NCBI GenBank assembly: GCA_001698425.1
Contig: MBRE01000004.1
Span: 1 to 64,000 of the forward strand
Length of the DNA stretch: 64,000 nucleotides
Origin: Oscillatoriales cyanobacterium USR001
GTDB lineage: Bacteria > Cyanobacteriota > Cyanobacteriia > Cyanobacteriales > Microcoleaceae
Direction: 5' to 3'
Shown piece after piece: positions 1 to 9,000 of the stretch (the stretch's first letter is position 1; each line of letters opens with the position of its first letter). Position numbers and translations under genes: made by a program. The notes beneath the pieces are model-generated. The model did no database searches. It was not told where the DNA came from and saw only the letters and a program-made list of their open reading frames with translations.

Positions 1-1
1 T

Positions 2-1102
2 CAAGAGTTAGATGATTTCTTTGTAGAAACTTCTAGTTTTGAAGCGGTTGAAATTGTGGAGCCGGAAGTGGAGGCGATCGCGGCTAATCAAGAGTTAGAT
101 GATTTCTTTGTAGAAACTTCTAATTTTGAAGCGGTTGAAATTGTGGAGCCGGAAACTGAGGCGATCGCGGTTAATCAAGGTTTAGATGATTTCTTTGTAG
201 AAACTTCTAATTTTGAAGCGGCTCAAATGACTGAAGCAGAAGTAGAAGAAATCGCAACAGAAGAAGCTTTAGATGATTTCTTAGTTGCGGAAGATTCTGA
301 ATTTACCATTGCTCATGGAGAGGATAACTTCGCGATCGCAACGAATGACTTCAACTATCCAGAAATTGATTCATCTACCGAAACTTTACTAGAACTGGAT
401 GCGGAATTGCCAATTGCTATTGTCGCGCCTCAATCAAACCGCTTAGATAATAGTCAGACTATTGAGGAGCTAAATGATATCGTTGGCGATCGACAATTAA
501 ATGTTCCTTCAGAGATGCAGCCGCTAAATAGATTAGTCAATGCACCCTCAAACTTCCGCAATGTAGAAATGCCTCAAGACATCTTCACAAATCAGGAGAA
601 AACTAACGAATACGATCAAAATCCAGAATGGAATGCTGATATTTATATCCAAGCATCTCCCGACGAAAGCTTATTACCAACAGCACCACAACAGGAGCAA
701 GAACAGACATTTTTACTCGATCCCAATACTCTGCAACTATTACAAGCCGATCTTTTCAATTTAGAAGGAATTGAAAGTACAAAACGGCCATCTGTAAAGA
801 TTGAGGATGCAGATCCTTTTACCTTTAGCGATTTCTCAGTAGTAGAAAACGAAAATCAGCTTGTAGTCTCTTCTGAAGAAGAAAAGACCAGTCTTGATGA
901 CTTATTTGCAGAAGTCTTAGAGACTCCGATCGCCCGATCTTCGTCTTCTTCAACATCTACTTCAACAGTGTCACCTCCAACTACTAACTTATCTGAAGGA
1001 ATGACATTGGAAGATATTTTGACGAGTTTAATCGAGGCTGAAACTAAGCCACTAAATTATCCTCGTAGAATGGATACGAATTTACGGGAAGTAACAAAGT
1101 AG
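2..1102 (+). CDS. Acidic repeat protein of unknown function (5' end outside window)
   Basis: The reading frame is open to the left edge of the window, so the true start lies upstream and this is the C-terminal part. The first ~87 residues are three near-identical 29-residue repeats (core ELDDFFVETSNFEA followed by an E/P/A-rich stretch), with a fourth degenerate unit (ALDDFLVAED). At DNA level these are 87-bp direct repeats. The rest is acidic, low in complexity, with a Ser/Thr-rich patch near residue 310 and no recognisable enzyme motif. No signal peptide or membrane segment is visible in the part present. It lies 69 bp upstream of an actin-like ATPase on the same strand, so the two may be co-transcribed. 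Repeat number could vary between strains. I do not recognise the family and assign no function. Confidence 0.75.
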   Translation, partial: QELDDFFVETSSFEAVEIVEPEVEAIAANQELDDFFVETSNFEAVEIVEPETEAIAVNQGLDDFFVETSNFEAAQMTEAEVEEIATEEALDDFLVAEDSEFTIAHGEDNFAIATNDFNYPEIDSSTETLLELDAELPIAIVAPQSNRLDNSQTIEELNDIVGDRQLNVPSEMQPLNRLVNAPSNFRNVEMPQDIFTNQEKTNEYDQNPEWNADIYIQASPDESLLPTAPQQEQEQTFLLDPNTLQLLQADLFNLEGIESTKRPSVKIEDADPFTFSDFSVVENENQLVVSSEEEKTSLDDLFAEVLETPIARSSSSSTSTSTVSPPTTNLSEGMTLEDILTSLIEAETKPLNYPRRMDTNLREVTK

Positions 1103-1171
1103 ATCGAGGAACATCAAGTTTGGAAACTTCGGGTCGATAAAAAAATTAAGGTTATTTGAAGAAGGAAAAAA

Positions 1172-3022
1172 ATGAGGGAAGAAGGAAGAGGATTAAAAGA
1201 ACAAAAGGGCAGAAGTAAAAAAAATCTTCCGCGCCCTCCACTTCCTCCGCGCCCCCATTCTCTTTCTCAACCCAAATCTAATTGGTATTTGGGAATTGAT
1301 TTCGGTAGTACCATGCTTTCGGCGGCGTTACTAAACCGAGAAAAAAGGGAAATTTACCCGATTTATTGGAAAATAGGAGGTCAAAATCTTCAATCTGAAT
1401 GTTTCCGTATGCCAACTGTAGTTTGTTTGTTGGCAGGAAAAATAGTTGCTCATTCTGTGGGTTTTCCTCAGTCATCTTTACCCGATGGGAAGTTGTTGTT
1501 GCAAAATTTCAAGCCTTATTTAAAAGTAGGAATGACTTATTTAAGTTCTGGAAATAGTGGTGAGGTAGGTAATTTTGAGCCAATATTGCAGTGGTCCAAG
1601 GATGAGGAGATTTCTTTGAGTTGGTTGTTAGATGGTTTGCGATCGCTTTTAGCAACATTAAAGCCAGGAATGGGTGAAAAAAATATCGATTTACAAGCTC
1701 ATTTTTTCGATCGAGAATCTGCGGATCGAGTTGCTACATTCCCTAAATTGGGGGGCGTGATTTTGGGGACTCCGGCTTTTTGGTCTGATGCTTATCGTCA
1801 TAATTTGCGAGAAGTAGTTTTGAGTGCGGGTTTGGTGACAGAAAGTTCTGATATTTTTGTAATTGAGGATGCGATCGCGACATTACTTTCAGAATTAACT
1901 CCAAACTTAGGAGAATCTAAAAATCATAATTCAACCTCTAAAATTGCACCAGGAGGAACTTTAATTATTAATTCTGGAGCAGTAACTACAGAAATTGCTT
2001 TAGTAAATTTGCCGGAAAATCCAGAAAAATTAACTTATTCCGATTTCACTTGTCAAAGTTTTGCTTATGCGGGTAATGCTCTTGATCAAGATATTATCTG
2101 TCAATTACTTTGCCCAGATGAATTTTTAGGTAAATTAAATGAACTACCACGAGCGGGTTATGCAGATGTGGCGGCGCGATATAAATTGCAACAACATTTA
2201 CAAAGTCATCCTTTAGGACAGGAATTATTAGCAGCAGCGGCTAATTTGAAGATAGTTTTACAAGAGGAAGATAGTTTTAAAGTAGAGATTGAGGGCGATC
2301 GATGGGAGGTGAAAAAACGAGATTTAGAAAGTAAAGTTTTAGTGCCTTTTGTGCAACAATTAAATCGGGAAGTTAACACCTTACTGAGTCGAGTTGGGAT
2401 GTCAACGGTAGCGATTAATCAGGCGATTTGTGTTGGAGGGAATGGCTCATGGCTGGGGATTTCTCGTTGGTTGCGGCAAAAACTACCTAATGCAATTGTA
2501 ATCCGCGATCGCGATACTAATATCGATACTAATATCAAAGATATTTCCCCTTCCCTAAAATCAAAAATCGGTTGGGTTGCTTGGGGTTTAGCAACTTTAC
2601 CTTTATATCCCCAAATTTTAGATACATCCCGCCACCAATACAGCGATTACTTTCTACTTTGGGAACTAATGCAAGCCTTGGGAATGCAAACTCTCAGCAT
2701 TAATGAAATTACCCAAACTTTAGAACATCGAGGCATTAATACTCGTGTTTGTCTACCTAGAATTTTAGCAATTTTAGACGGAGAATTACCTGGAGGTTTA
2801 TTAGCTTCTGAAACAGATATAATATTGCTAACGGAAAAATCGCGGCAAAATCCTGAATTAACCATGATTGAGGCTGCGCCAATATTTAATCAGGATCGCG
2901 ATCGTAAATATCATCTAAATCAACCACAGGCAAAATATTTGCAGGAATACATCAGCAAACTGATGGCAACTAGCCACCAGAAATTAGAAGAACCACTATT
3001 TCAATCTTTAGTCCTAAAATAG
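1172..3022 (+). CDS. Actin/Hsp70-superfamily ATPase-like protein
   Basis: The protein has 616 residues. Around residue 42 there is a phosphate-1 loop of the actin/Hsp70/sugar-kinase fold (GIDFGSTMLSAAL). A phosphate-2-like segment (GGTLIINSGAVTTEIAL) follows near residue 264, and an adenosine-loop-like segment (ICVGGNGSWLGISRWL) near 416. These indicate an ASKHA ATPase core. I see no typical Hsp70 substrate-binding domain; the C-terminal ~150 residues are unassigned. The chosen ATG has a good AAGGA Shine-Dalgarno. The first ~35 residues are basic, Pro-rich and partly encoded by GAAGGAA-type heptamer DNA, so the functional fold probably begins near residue 35. It follows the acidic repeat gene by 69 bp. 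A chaperone-like or filament role is inference from fold only. Confidence 0.75.
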   Translation: MREEGRGLKEQKGRSKKNLPRPPLPPRPHSLSQPKSNWYLGIDFGSTMLSAALLNREKREIYPIYWKIGGQNLQSECFRMPTVVCLLAGKIVAHSVGFPQSSLPDGKLLLQNFKPYLKVGMTYLSSGNSGEVGNFEPILQWSKDEEISLSWLLDGLRSLLATLKPGMGEKNIDLQAHFFDRESADRVATFPKLGGVILGTPAFWSDAYRHNLREVVLSAGLVTESSDIFVIEDAIATLLSELTPNLGESKNHNSTSKIAPGGTLIINSGAVTTEIALVNLPENPEKLTYSDFTCQSFAYAGNALDQDIICQLLCPDEFLGKLNELPRAGYADVAARYKLQQHLQSHPLGQELLAAAANLKIVLQEEDSFKVEIEGDRWEVKKRDLESKVLVPFVQQLNREVNTLLSRVGMSTVAINQAICVGGNGSWLGISRWLRQKLPNAIVIRDRDTNIDTNIKDISPSLKSKIGWVAWGLATLPLYPQILDTSRHQYSDYFLLWELMQALGMQTLSINEITQTLEHRGINTRVCLPRILAILDGELPGGLLASETDIILLTEKSRQNPELTMIEAAPIFNQDRDRKYHLNQPQAKYLQEYISKLMATSHQKLEEPLFQSLVLK

Positions 3023-3047
3023 AAAGTCCGCCCTTACCCCCTTAATT

Positions 3048-3306
3048 CTCTTCCCTCTTCCCTCTTCCTTCTTCCCTCTTCCTTCTTCCTATTCCTATTC
3101 CTATTCCTATTCCTATTCCTATTCCCTCTTCCTTCTTCCCTCTTCCTATTCCTATTCCTCTTCCTTCTTCCTATTCCTATTCCTATTCCCTCTTCCTATT
3201 CCTCTTCCTTCTTCCTTCTTCCCTATTCCTTCTTCCTTCTTCCTTCTTCCTTCTTCCTTCTTCCTTCTTCCTTCTTCCTTCTTCCTTCTTCCTTCTTCCT
3301 TCTTCA
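3048..3306. repeat. Heptamer and hexamer tandem repeat tract (CTTCCTT and ATTCCT types)
   Basis: About 260 bp are composed almost entirely of CTTCCTT/CTTCCCT heptamers mixed with TATTCC units, ending in an uninterrupted run of CTTCCTT. It resembles the short tandemly repeated repetitive (STRR) sequences known from filamentous cyanobacteria. The tract fills the gap between the actin-like ATPase gene and the channel-like gene, ending a few bases before the latter's ATG, so any promoter or ribosome site of that gene lies in or across the repeat. Reading frames through it on the minus strand encode KKEEGRR-type low-complexity peptides and are not genes. Confidence 0.9.
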
Positions 3307-3314
3307 TTACCATC

Positions 3315-5333
3315 ATGGTTTTAGATCGCTTTTTAGTTTGTGGACTGGGTAGTTTAGGCCAACACTGTGTCCTTTCTCTCAAAGAATTTGGAGTGAGGGT
3401 AATTGCCATAGAACAAATACAGCCGCAAAGTTGGGAAATTCCCAACCAACTCAATTTATTAGAGCGTTTAATAATTGGAGACTGCCGACAAAATCACATC
3501 CTAGAACAAGCTAAAATTTCAGAATGCCGCGCTGCTCTCATTGTCACCAGTAACGAACAAGTTAACATCGAAACAGCCTTGGCAATTCGCCAAATCGATC
3601 CCCAAATTCGTCTCGTTGTCCGTTCCGCAAAAGCCAATTTGAATGAATTATTAAGCAAACAATTAGGTAACTTTATTGCCTACGAACCCACAGAATTACC
3701 AGCACAAGCCTTCGCTTTAGCCGCATTAGGAACAGAAACTTTAGGCTTTTTCAACCTAGATGGAGAATGGCTAAAAGTTATTCAATGTGAAATCAAAAAT
3801 AATCATCCTTGGACTTATAACCGCCTTCTCTATGAACTTAATAGCCGCACCCGCCGAATTTTAGCACACGCTAATTCAGCAGATTCTCTACCTCAAAATT
3901 TCCATATATGGGAGTCCGAAACAAATATTAATCCCGGCGATACCCTGATTTATATAGAAACGGCTACTCAATTTTCTCTCCAAGGTTTTCCAACAACTAA
4001 TATTTCGTCAGCACATACAAAAACATTTAGAGGATTCGCCGATATTCCATTGTTATATCAACACTTGCAACAGCAATTTATTCATTTTTGGCAGTTAAAC
4101 CTTCAGCAACAAATCCGGCGAGTAGCAATTATTTACGGTTTATTACTGTTGGTATTATTGTTAACAAATACCTTGTTATACGAGCATTATTATCCTGGCA
4201 TTCCTTACTCATCGGCATTTTTTGCCAGCGTGTTGTTATTACTAGGTGGTTATGGAGATGTTTTTGGTGGTAATCTTTTACAAGTTGACGCACAAAATCC
4301 TTTACCGATTTGGTTGCGTTTTTTTTCCCTGGCTTTAAGCTTAGTAGGAACTGCTTTAGTAGGAATTCTTTATGGGTTTCTCACAGAAAAGCTGTTGTCT
4401 AGGAAATTTCAATTAGTTAAACGTCGTCCTCCAATTCCACAACAGGATCATATTGTAATTGTTGGTTTAGGAAGAGTTGGTCAACGAGTAGCAACATTGT
4501 TACATCAATTTAAACAAAGTTTAGTAGGTGTTACTTTTAATCCTGATTTTAATAGCACGCTTCTGTCTGAATTACCTTTAATTGTTGGTAATTTGTCAGA
4601 ATCTTTAGTGTTAGCTAATATTTCTGAAGCCAAAAGTGTCGTAGTTGTCACTGATGATGAAATTCTTAATTTAGAAGTAGCTTTGATGGTGCAGGCAAAA
4701 AATCCTGATAGTTATCTGGTAATTCGGACTTCTGGACAACGTTTAAGTCAACATTTAATGGCAGCTTTTCCTAATGCTCAAGTTTTGGGAATGTATGCAG
4801 TGGCGGCACAGGTTTTTGCAGGCGCAGCTTTTGGGGAAAATATTATTAATTTATTTCGTTTTAATGGTCAAACAATTTTAGTAACGGAATACCAAATTGA
4901 AGCAGGAGATACGCTGAATGAGTTATTGTTGTCTGAGGTAGCATTAGGTTATGGAGTTGTACCGATTCTTCACCAAAGAAAACCAAATTCTTCCAAGTTG
5001 ATTCCCAGTGATGATATTTTGTTGGCAGTTGGCGATCGCTTAGTTGTTTTAGCTACAATTGAAGGATTACAACGCATAGAAGTCGGCAATAAACATCCTA
5101 AATTATGGCTGGTTAAAGTTGAAAGTTCTATGAGTACACAAGCTAATTTTGAAGGTGCAAATACAATTAGCAGGATTTCTGGTTGTCCTTTGAATGTAGC
5201 CAGAGAATTAATGAATAATTTACCTGGAGTTTTGAATTTTCCCCTTTACAAACATCAAGGACAACGATTGATTCGCTCTTTAGGTAAGCTTCAGGTAATT
5301 GCAGCTTTAATCCCAATTTCTGCAATTAATTGA
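3315..5333 (+). CDS. RCK/TrkA-N potassium-channel-like protein
   Basis: This 672-residue membrane protein probably senses NAD(H) or nucleotides and passes or gates K+. An N-terminal Rossmann RCK domain (FLVCGLGSLGQH, about residues 4-15) is followed by a membrane region. That region has one helix at ~268-292, a re-entrant pore segment containing GGYGD near 311-315, and a second helix at ~332-360. A second RCK domain (VIVGLGRVGQR, ~379) and a TrkA-C-like tail complete it. GYGD is the core of the K+ channel selectivity filter, though the usual T-V/I before GYG is L-G here. The order RCK-TM-pore-TM-RCK differs from the common TM-pore-TM-RCK. The ATG directly follows a heptamer repeat tract and no clear Shine-Dalgarno is present. 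Ion specificity is inferred. Confidence 0.85.
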   Translation: MVLDRFLVCGLGSLGQHCVLSLKEFGVRVIAIEQIQPQSWEIPNQLNLLERLIIGDCRQNHILEQAKISECRAALIVTSNEQVNIETALAIRQIDPQIRLVVRSAKANLNELLSKQLGNFIAYEPTELPAQAFALAALGTETLGFFNLDGEWLKVIQCEIKNNHPWTYNRLLYELNSRTRRILAHANSADSLPQNFHIWESETNINPGDTLIYIETATQFSLQGFPTTNISSAHTKTFRGFADIPLLYQHLQQQFIHFWQLNLQQQIRRVAIIYGLLLLVLLLTNTLLYEHYYPGIPYSSAFFASVLLLLGGYGDVFGGNLLQVDAQNPLPIWLRFFSLALSLVGTALVGILYGFLTEKLLSRKFQLVKRRPPIPQQDHIVIVGLGRVGQRVATLLHQFKQSLVGVTFNPDFNSTLLSELPLIVGNLSESLVLANISEAKSVVVVTDDEILNLEVALMVQAKNPDSYLVIRTSGQRLSQHLMAAFPNAQVLGMYAVAAQVFAGAAFGENIINLFRFNGQTILVTEYQIEAGDTLNELLLSEVALGYGVVPILHQRKPNSSKLIPSDDILLAVGDRLVVLATIEGLQRIEVGNKHPKLWLVKVESSMSTQANFEGANTISRISGCPLNVARELMNNLPGVLNFPLYKHQGQRLIRSLGKLQVIAALIPISAIN

Positions 5334-5494
5334 AAAAGTTATTGCCTAAGCATTACTTGAGATAAAAATAAAATTAGTATTGCTTGTATTCTCAAAATAT
5401 ACATGGAATATGCTGTATTGCACCGCAGTCGTGGTAATCTCTCTAAGGGCTTTCACAGAAACAGCCTGATTTTTGTCAATTAGGAAACTGAGTT

Positions 5495-6019
5495 ATGAAA
5501 ATTTTGGATTCTCAAGGACGACTATTCGGCAAACTGAGCATCCTAGACGTGGGTGCTGTTCTCATTATTCTGCTAGTTGTCGTCGGTATCTTCTTTTTTC
5601 CCGGCACATCTGGCTCCGTTGCTCAAGTTGGAGGAGTAACTACCAAACCCATCCAGATAGATGTTATTGCTCTAGGTTTGAAGGGGCGCGATCTTCAATC
5701 TTTATTCAAAGTAGGAGATAAAGTCAATATGATTATCCGCAATCAACCCTACGGTCAAGTTGACATCAAAGCAGTTAAAACCTTAACTAGAACAGTAGCA
5801 GTTCCTCAGCCAAACGGCACTGTAAAAGCTCTACCAGATCCTAGAGAAGAAGAATCTTTCAGCAGAAATATGATGTTTACCTTGCAAGGAAAAGGTCAAA
5901 TTACTAAAGATGGTCCGGTTTTTGGTAATCTCAAAATTAAAATCGGTAACACTGTAGAGCTTGAAGGATTCAACTATAACTTTAATGCCAGCGTCATCGA
6001 CGTGCGAATACAAAAATAA
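5495..6019 (+). CDS. DUF4330 family membrane-anchored protein
   Basis: The 174-residue protein begins with a short cytoplasmic segment containing a polar motif (ILDSQGRLFGKLSILD). One strongly hydrophobic helix follows at about residues 20-40, then a soluble beta-rich domain likely outside the membrane. The length, the N-terminal motif and the single helix match the cyanobacterial DUF4330 family, for which I know no experimentally established function. The ATG at 5495 is preceded by a purine-rich stretch (GGAAACTGAG). It is convergent with the WD40/STAND gene on the minus strand; the two stop codons are about 30 bp apart and separated by a palindromic heptamer repeat. Confidence 0.8.
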   Translation: MKILDSQGRLFGKLSILDVGAVLIILLVVVGIFFFPGTSGSVAQVGGVTTKPIQIDVIALGLKGRDLQSLFKVGDKVNMIIRNQPYGQVDIKAVKTLTRTVAVPQPNGTVKALPDPREEESFSRNMMFTLQGKGQITKDGPVFGNLKIKIGNTVELEGFNYNFNASVIDVRIQK

Positions 6020-6022
6020 ATG

Positions 6023-6057
6023 CTGTTAACAGTTAACTGTTAACAGTTAACTGTTAG
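6023..6057. repeat. Palindromic GTTAACTG/CAGTTAAC heptamer repeat between convergent genes
   Basis: Alternating TTAACAG and TTAACTG heptamers are self-complementary and can fold as a hairpin on either strand. The tract sits between two converging genes and overlaps the last codons and stop of the minus-strand WD40 gene, so it could act as a bidirectional terminator. There is no strong T-run, so termination is inference. Confidence 0.7.
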
Positions 6058-9000
6058 TTTTAATCCCTTCACATAAATCTCGATCGCGATCGTTAACATT
6101 TGGATTAGTCTTCAAATAATCACTCACCCAATCACAACTCCTAACCAACAAATCATCCAAATCCAAATTCCATAAAATCACCGTCTTATCCCTACTACCA
6201 GAAGCCAAAATCTTTCCATCCTGACTAAAACTCACACTCATCACACTCTTACGATGTCCCATTAAAGTTTTGAGCAAAGTACCATTTCGACTCCAAATTT
6301 TCACATGATTATCATAACTTCCCGACGCAATTAACAACCCATCCGGGCTAAAACTCACACTCGTCACACTATCACTTGAACCCTTCAACAAAGTCGTCAC
6401 CAAAGTACCATCAAGATGCCAAAGTTTCACCGTATTATCATAACTAGCCGTAGCCATCAATTTCCCATCAGGACTAAAATTTACCCCCAATACAAAATTA
6501 TTATGAGCATAAAAACTTCTGAGAATCTTACCCATCCGACTCCATAATTTTACAGTCCCATCATCACTCACAGAAGCCAACATTTCCCCATCAGGACTAA
6601 AACTCACGCTAGTTACCCATCCAGTATGTCCAATTAAAGTTTTAATTAACTTACCATTGGGACTCCAAAGTTTAATCGTCTTATCCTTACTTGCCGAAGC
6701 AATTATTTGACCATCAGGACTAAAACTCACACTCATCACATCATCTTTGTGACCATTTAAAGTTAAAATAACCGATGCAAAAATTGCTGGGTTAACAATC
6801 AACTGTCGATTAGATAAAAGTGAAGAATTAGGTAAAACCTTCTGAATTTTTTCTCCCTTTTTTAACCTCCATAATTTTACCGAATTATCATAACTACCAG
6901 AAACAAGAAATTTGCCATCAGGACTAAAACTCAGACTAGAAACTCTCTCCTGATGTCCCGTTAAAGTTTGCAATAAAACACCACTGCGACTCCATAATTT
7001 AATCGTTTTATCAGCAGAAGCCGAAGCAATTATCTGACCGTCAGGACTAAAAATTACACATTGAACTCGATCTTTATGCCCCTCCAAAGTTTTAAGTGGT
7101 AAATCATCAATTCGCCAAAGTCTCACAGTTTTATCATAACTTGAAGAAGCTAAAGTTTTGCTGTCTGGACTCCAACTAACTTGAGTAACTTTATCCCCAT
7201 GCCCCGCTAAAACTCTAATTAGATTAATCTCAGTTTTTATATTGCTAGATTTGGCAGAATTCTTAGCATTTAAAACCTTAGCGATCCTCCAAATTTTCAC
7301 CGTTTTATCTGCACTAGATGAAGCGATAAATTGACCATCTGGCGAAAAACTGATGCTAAAAACTAACTGGGAATGTTCCGTCAAAATTCTGATTAAAAAT
7401 TGCTGGCTTTTAAGATTAACTTTCCCTTGTTTATTGTGAAATTTTAAAATATTTTTAAGATTCCATAGTTTCACAGTTTTGTCATCTCCAGCAGAGGCAA
7501 TAATTTCACCATCAGGCGAAAAATTTACGCTATATACCTTAGAAAATCCGACACCTTGATGATGGCGTAGGTTAGCCACTAATTTACCATCAATTCCCCA
7601 AATTTTTACAGTCCCATCATCGCTACCTGATGCGATTATTTTACCATCTTTGCTAAAACTGACAGAATTTACTGGAGATTGATGCAATAAAGTTTTTAAC
7701 AGAGTACCATCTATTTTCCAAATTTTAACTGTTTTATCTCCAGCAGAAGCCAACATTTGACCATCGGGACTAAAACTAATCGAAGATATATTATTAGTAT
7801 CTATCAAAGTTTTAAGTAATTTACCATCACGCCGCCAAATTTTAATCGTTTTATCAAGACTCCCAGAAGCTAATATTTGACTATTTGGGCTAAAATCTAC
7901 GCAAGTTATACTGTCAGTATGACCTTTAAAAGTTGCTTGTAAACTACCATCGTGACTCCAGAGTTTAACTGTTTTATCCACACTTCCAGAAGCAATTGTT
8001 TTGCCATCAGGACTGAAACTTAAACCCCAAATTACATCACCATGTCCCTCAAAGCGGTTGCGTTCTTTTACGCTATAAACTGCCTGTTGAAGTGCTGCTG
8101 CGATCAGAATTTCGGTATCTTTAATAGTATGAGTTTCTTGAGTTTTTTTAATCTCCATCCATTGCTTCCCTGCTCTCAAACTTTCCATGAGAGCATCAAA
8201 TTTATTATTGGACAAATAAAGTGCTTCAGAAGCGGCGGTTAAAGTATTAATATCTGCCCGTTGTCTTTGAGCCATTGCTACTTGTTTTTGCACAACTGCT
8301 CGCCGCCAAAAATTAATGGCGGCAACAGTAGAACTGGCTAGGAGTAATACACCAAATATTGCTAAGATTAATAGTTTTTTTAGGCGGCGATTTGTGTGGT
8401 AAAGTTGTACTTGACTTATTTGTTTGTCAGCTTCAGCGCGGTGCAAACGCGCTTCTAATCCGAATCTTTGACGAATGGGTTTTACTAAATAATCGTGAAC
8501 TAATTGATAGCGATCTTCTGGTGCTTCTCTCAGCATGAATAGTAAGCCATGACCGACTAAAATTTCTAAGATTAAGTCAATATTGCTATTATTTTTTGCT
8601 CTATTTTTAGATAAAATATCAATATTTGTAATCGATAAATCTGGATTGAAAATTGATAATAATTCCTGCTTGGTTTTGATATGTCTCACGCCTCTTTCAT
8701 CGGTTAAAGCAAACAAAATTTTCCAGGCGGTATCTTCATTTTCTAAACCGCAATCTGCAATCACTCGATCGAGTGAGCGTTTAACTAATTCCGCCTTGGG
8801 ATAAGCGCCTAATTGCTGATATTCTTTTAAGGTTTTAATTCCCTCTTCTTGCAGTTGCGCTCCCACTACTTGCAACTCAATTGGGCGCACTTCTTCCAAT
8901 TCATCAGCTAAATCTAAAACAAAAGCATCAATTAATTCTGGTTCTAAGTAAAATTCGGCTCGTTCAGTTAAATGTTTGATAATGGCGTGGGTATCTTCTA

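Noticed and set aside
3152-3454. Minus-strand 100-codon frame over the CTTCCTT array and start of the channel gene
   Set aside because: It encodes only KKEEGRR-type low complexity from the repeat and overlaps a real gene antisense.
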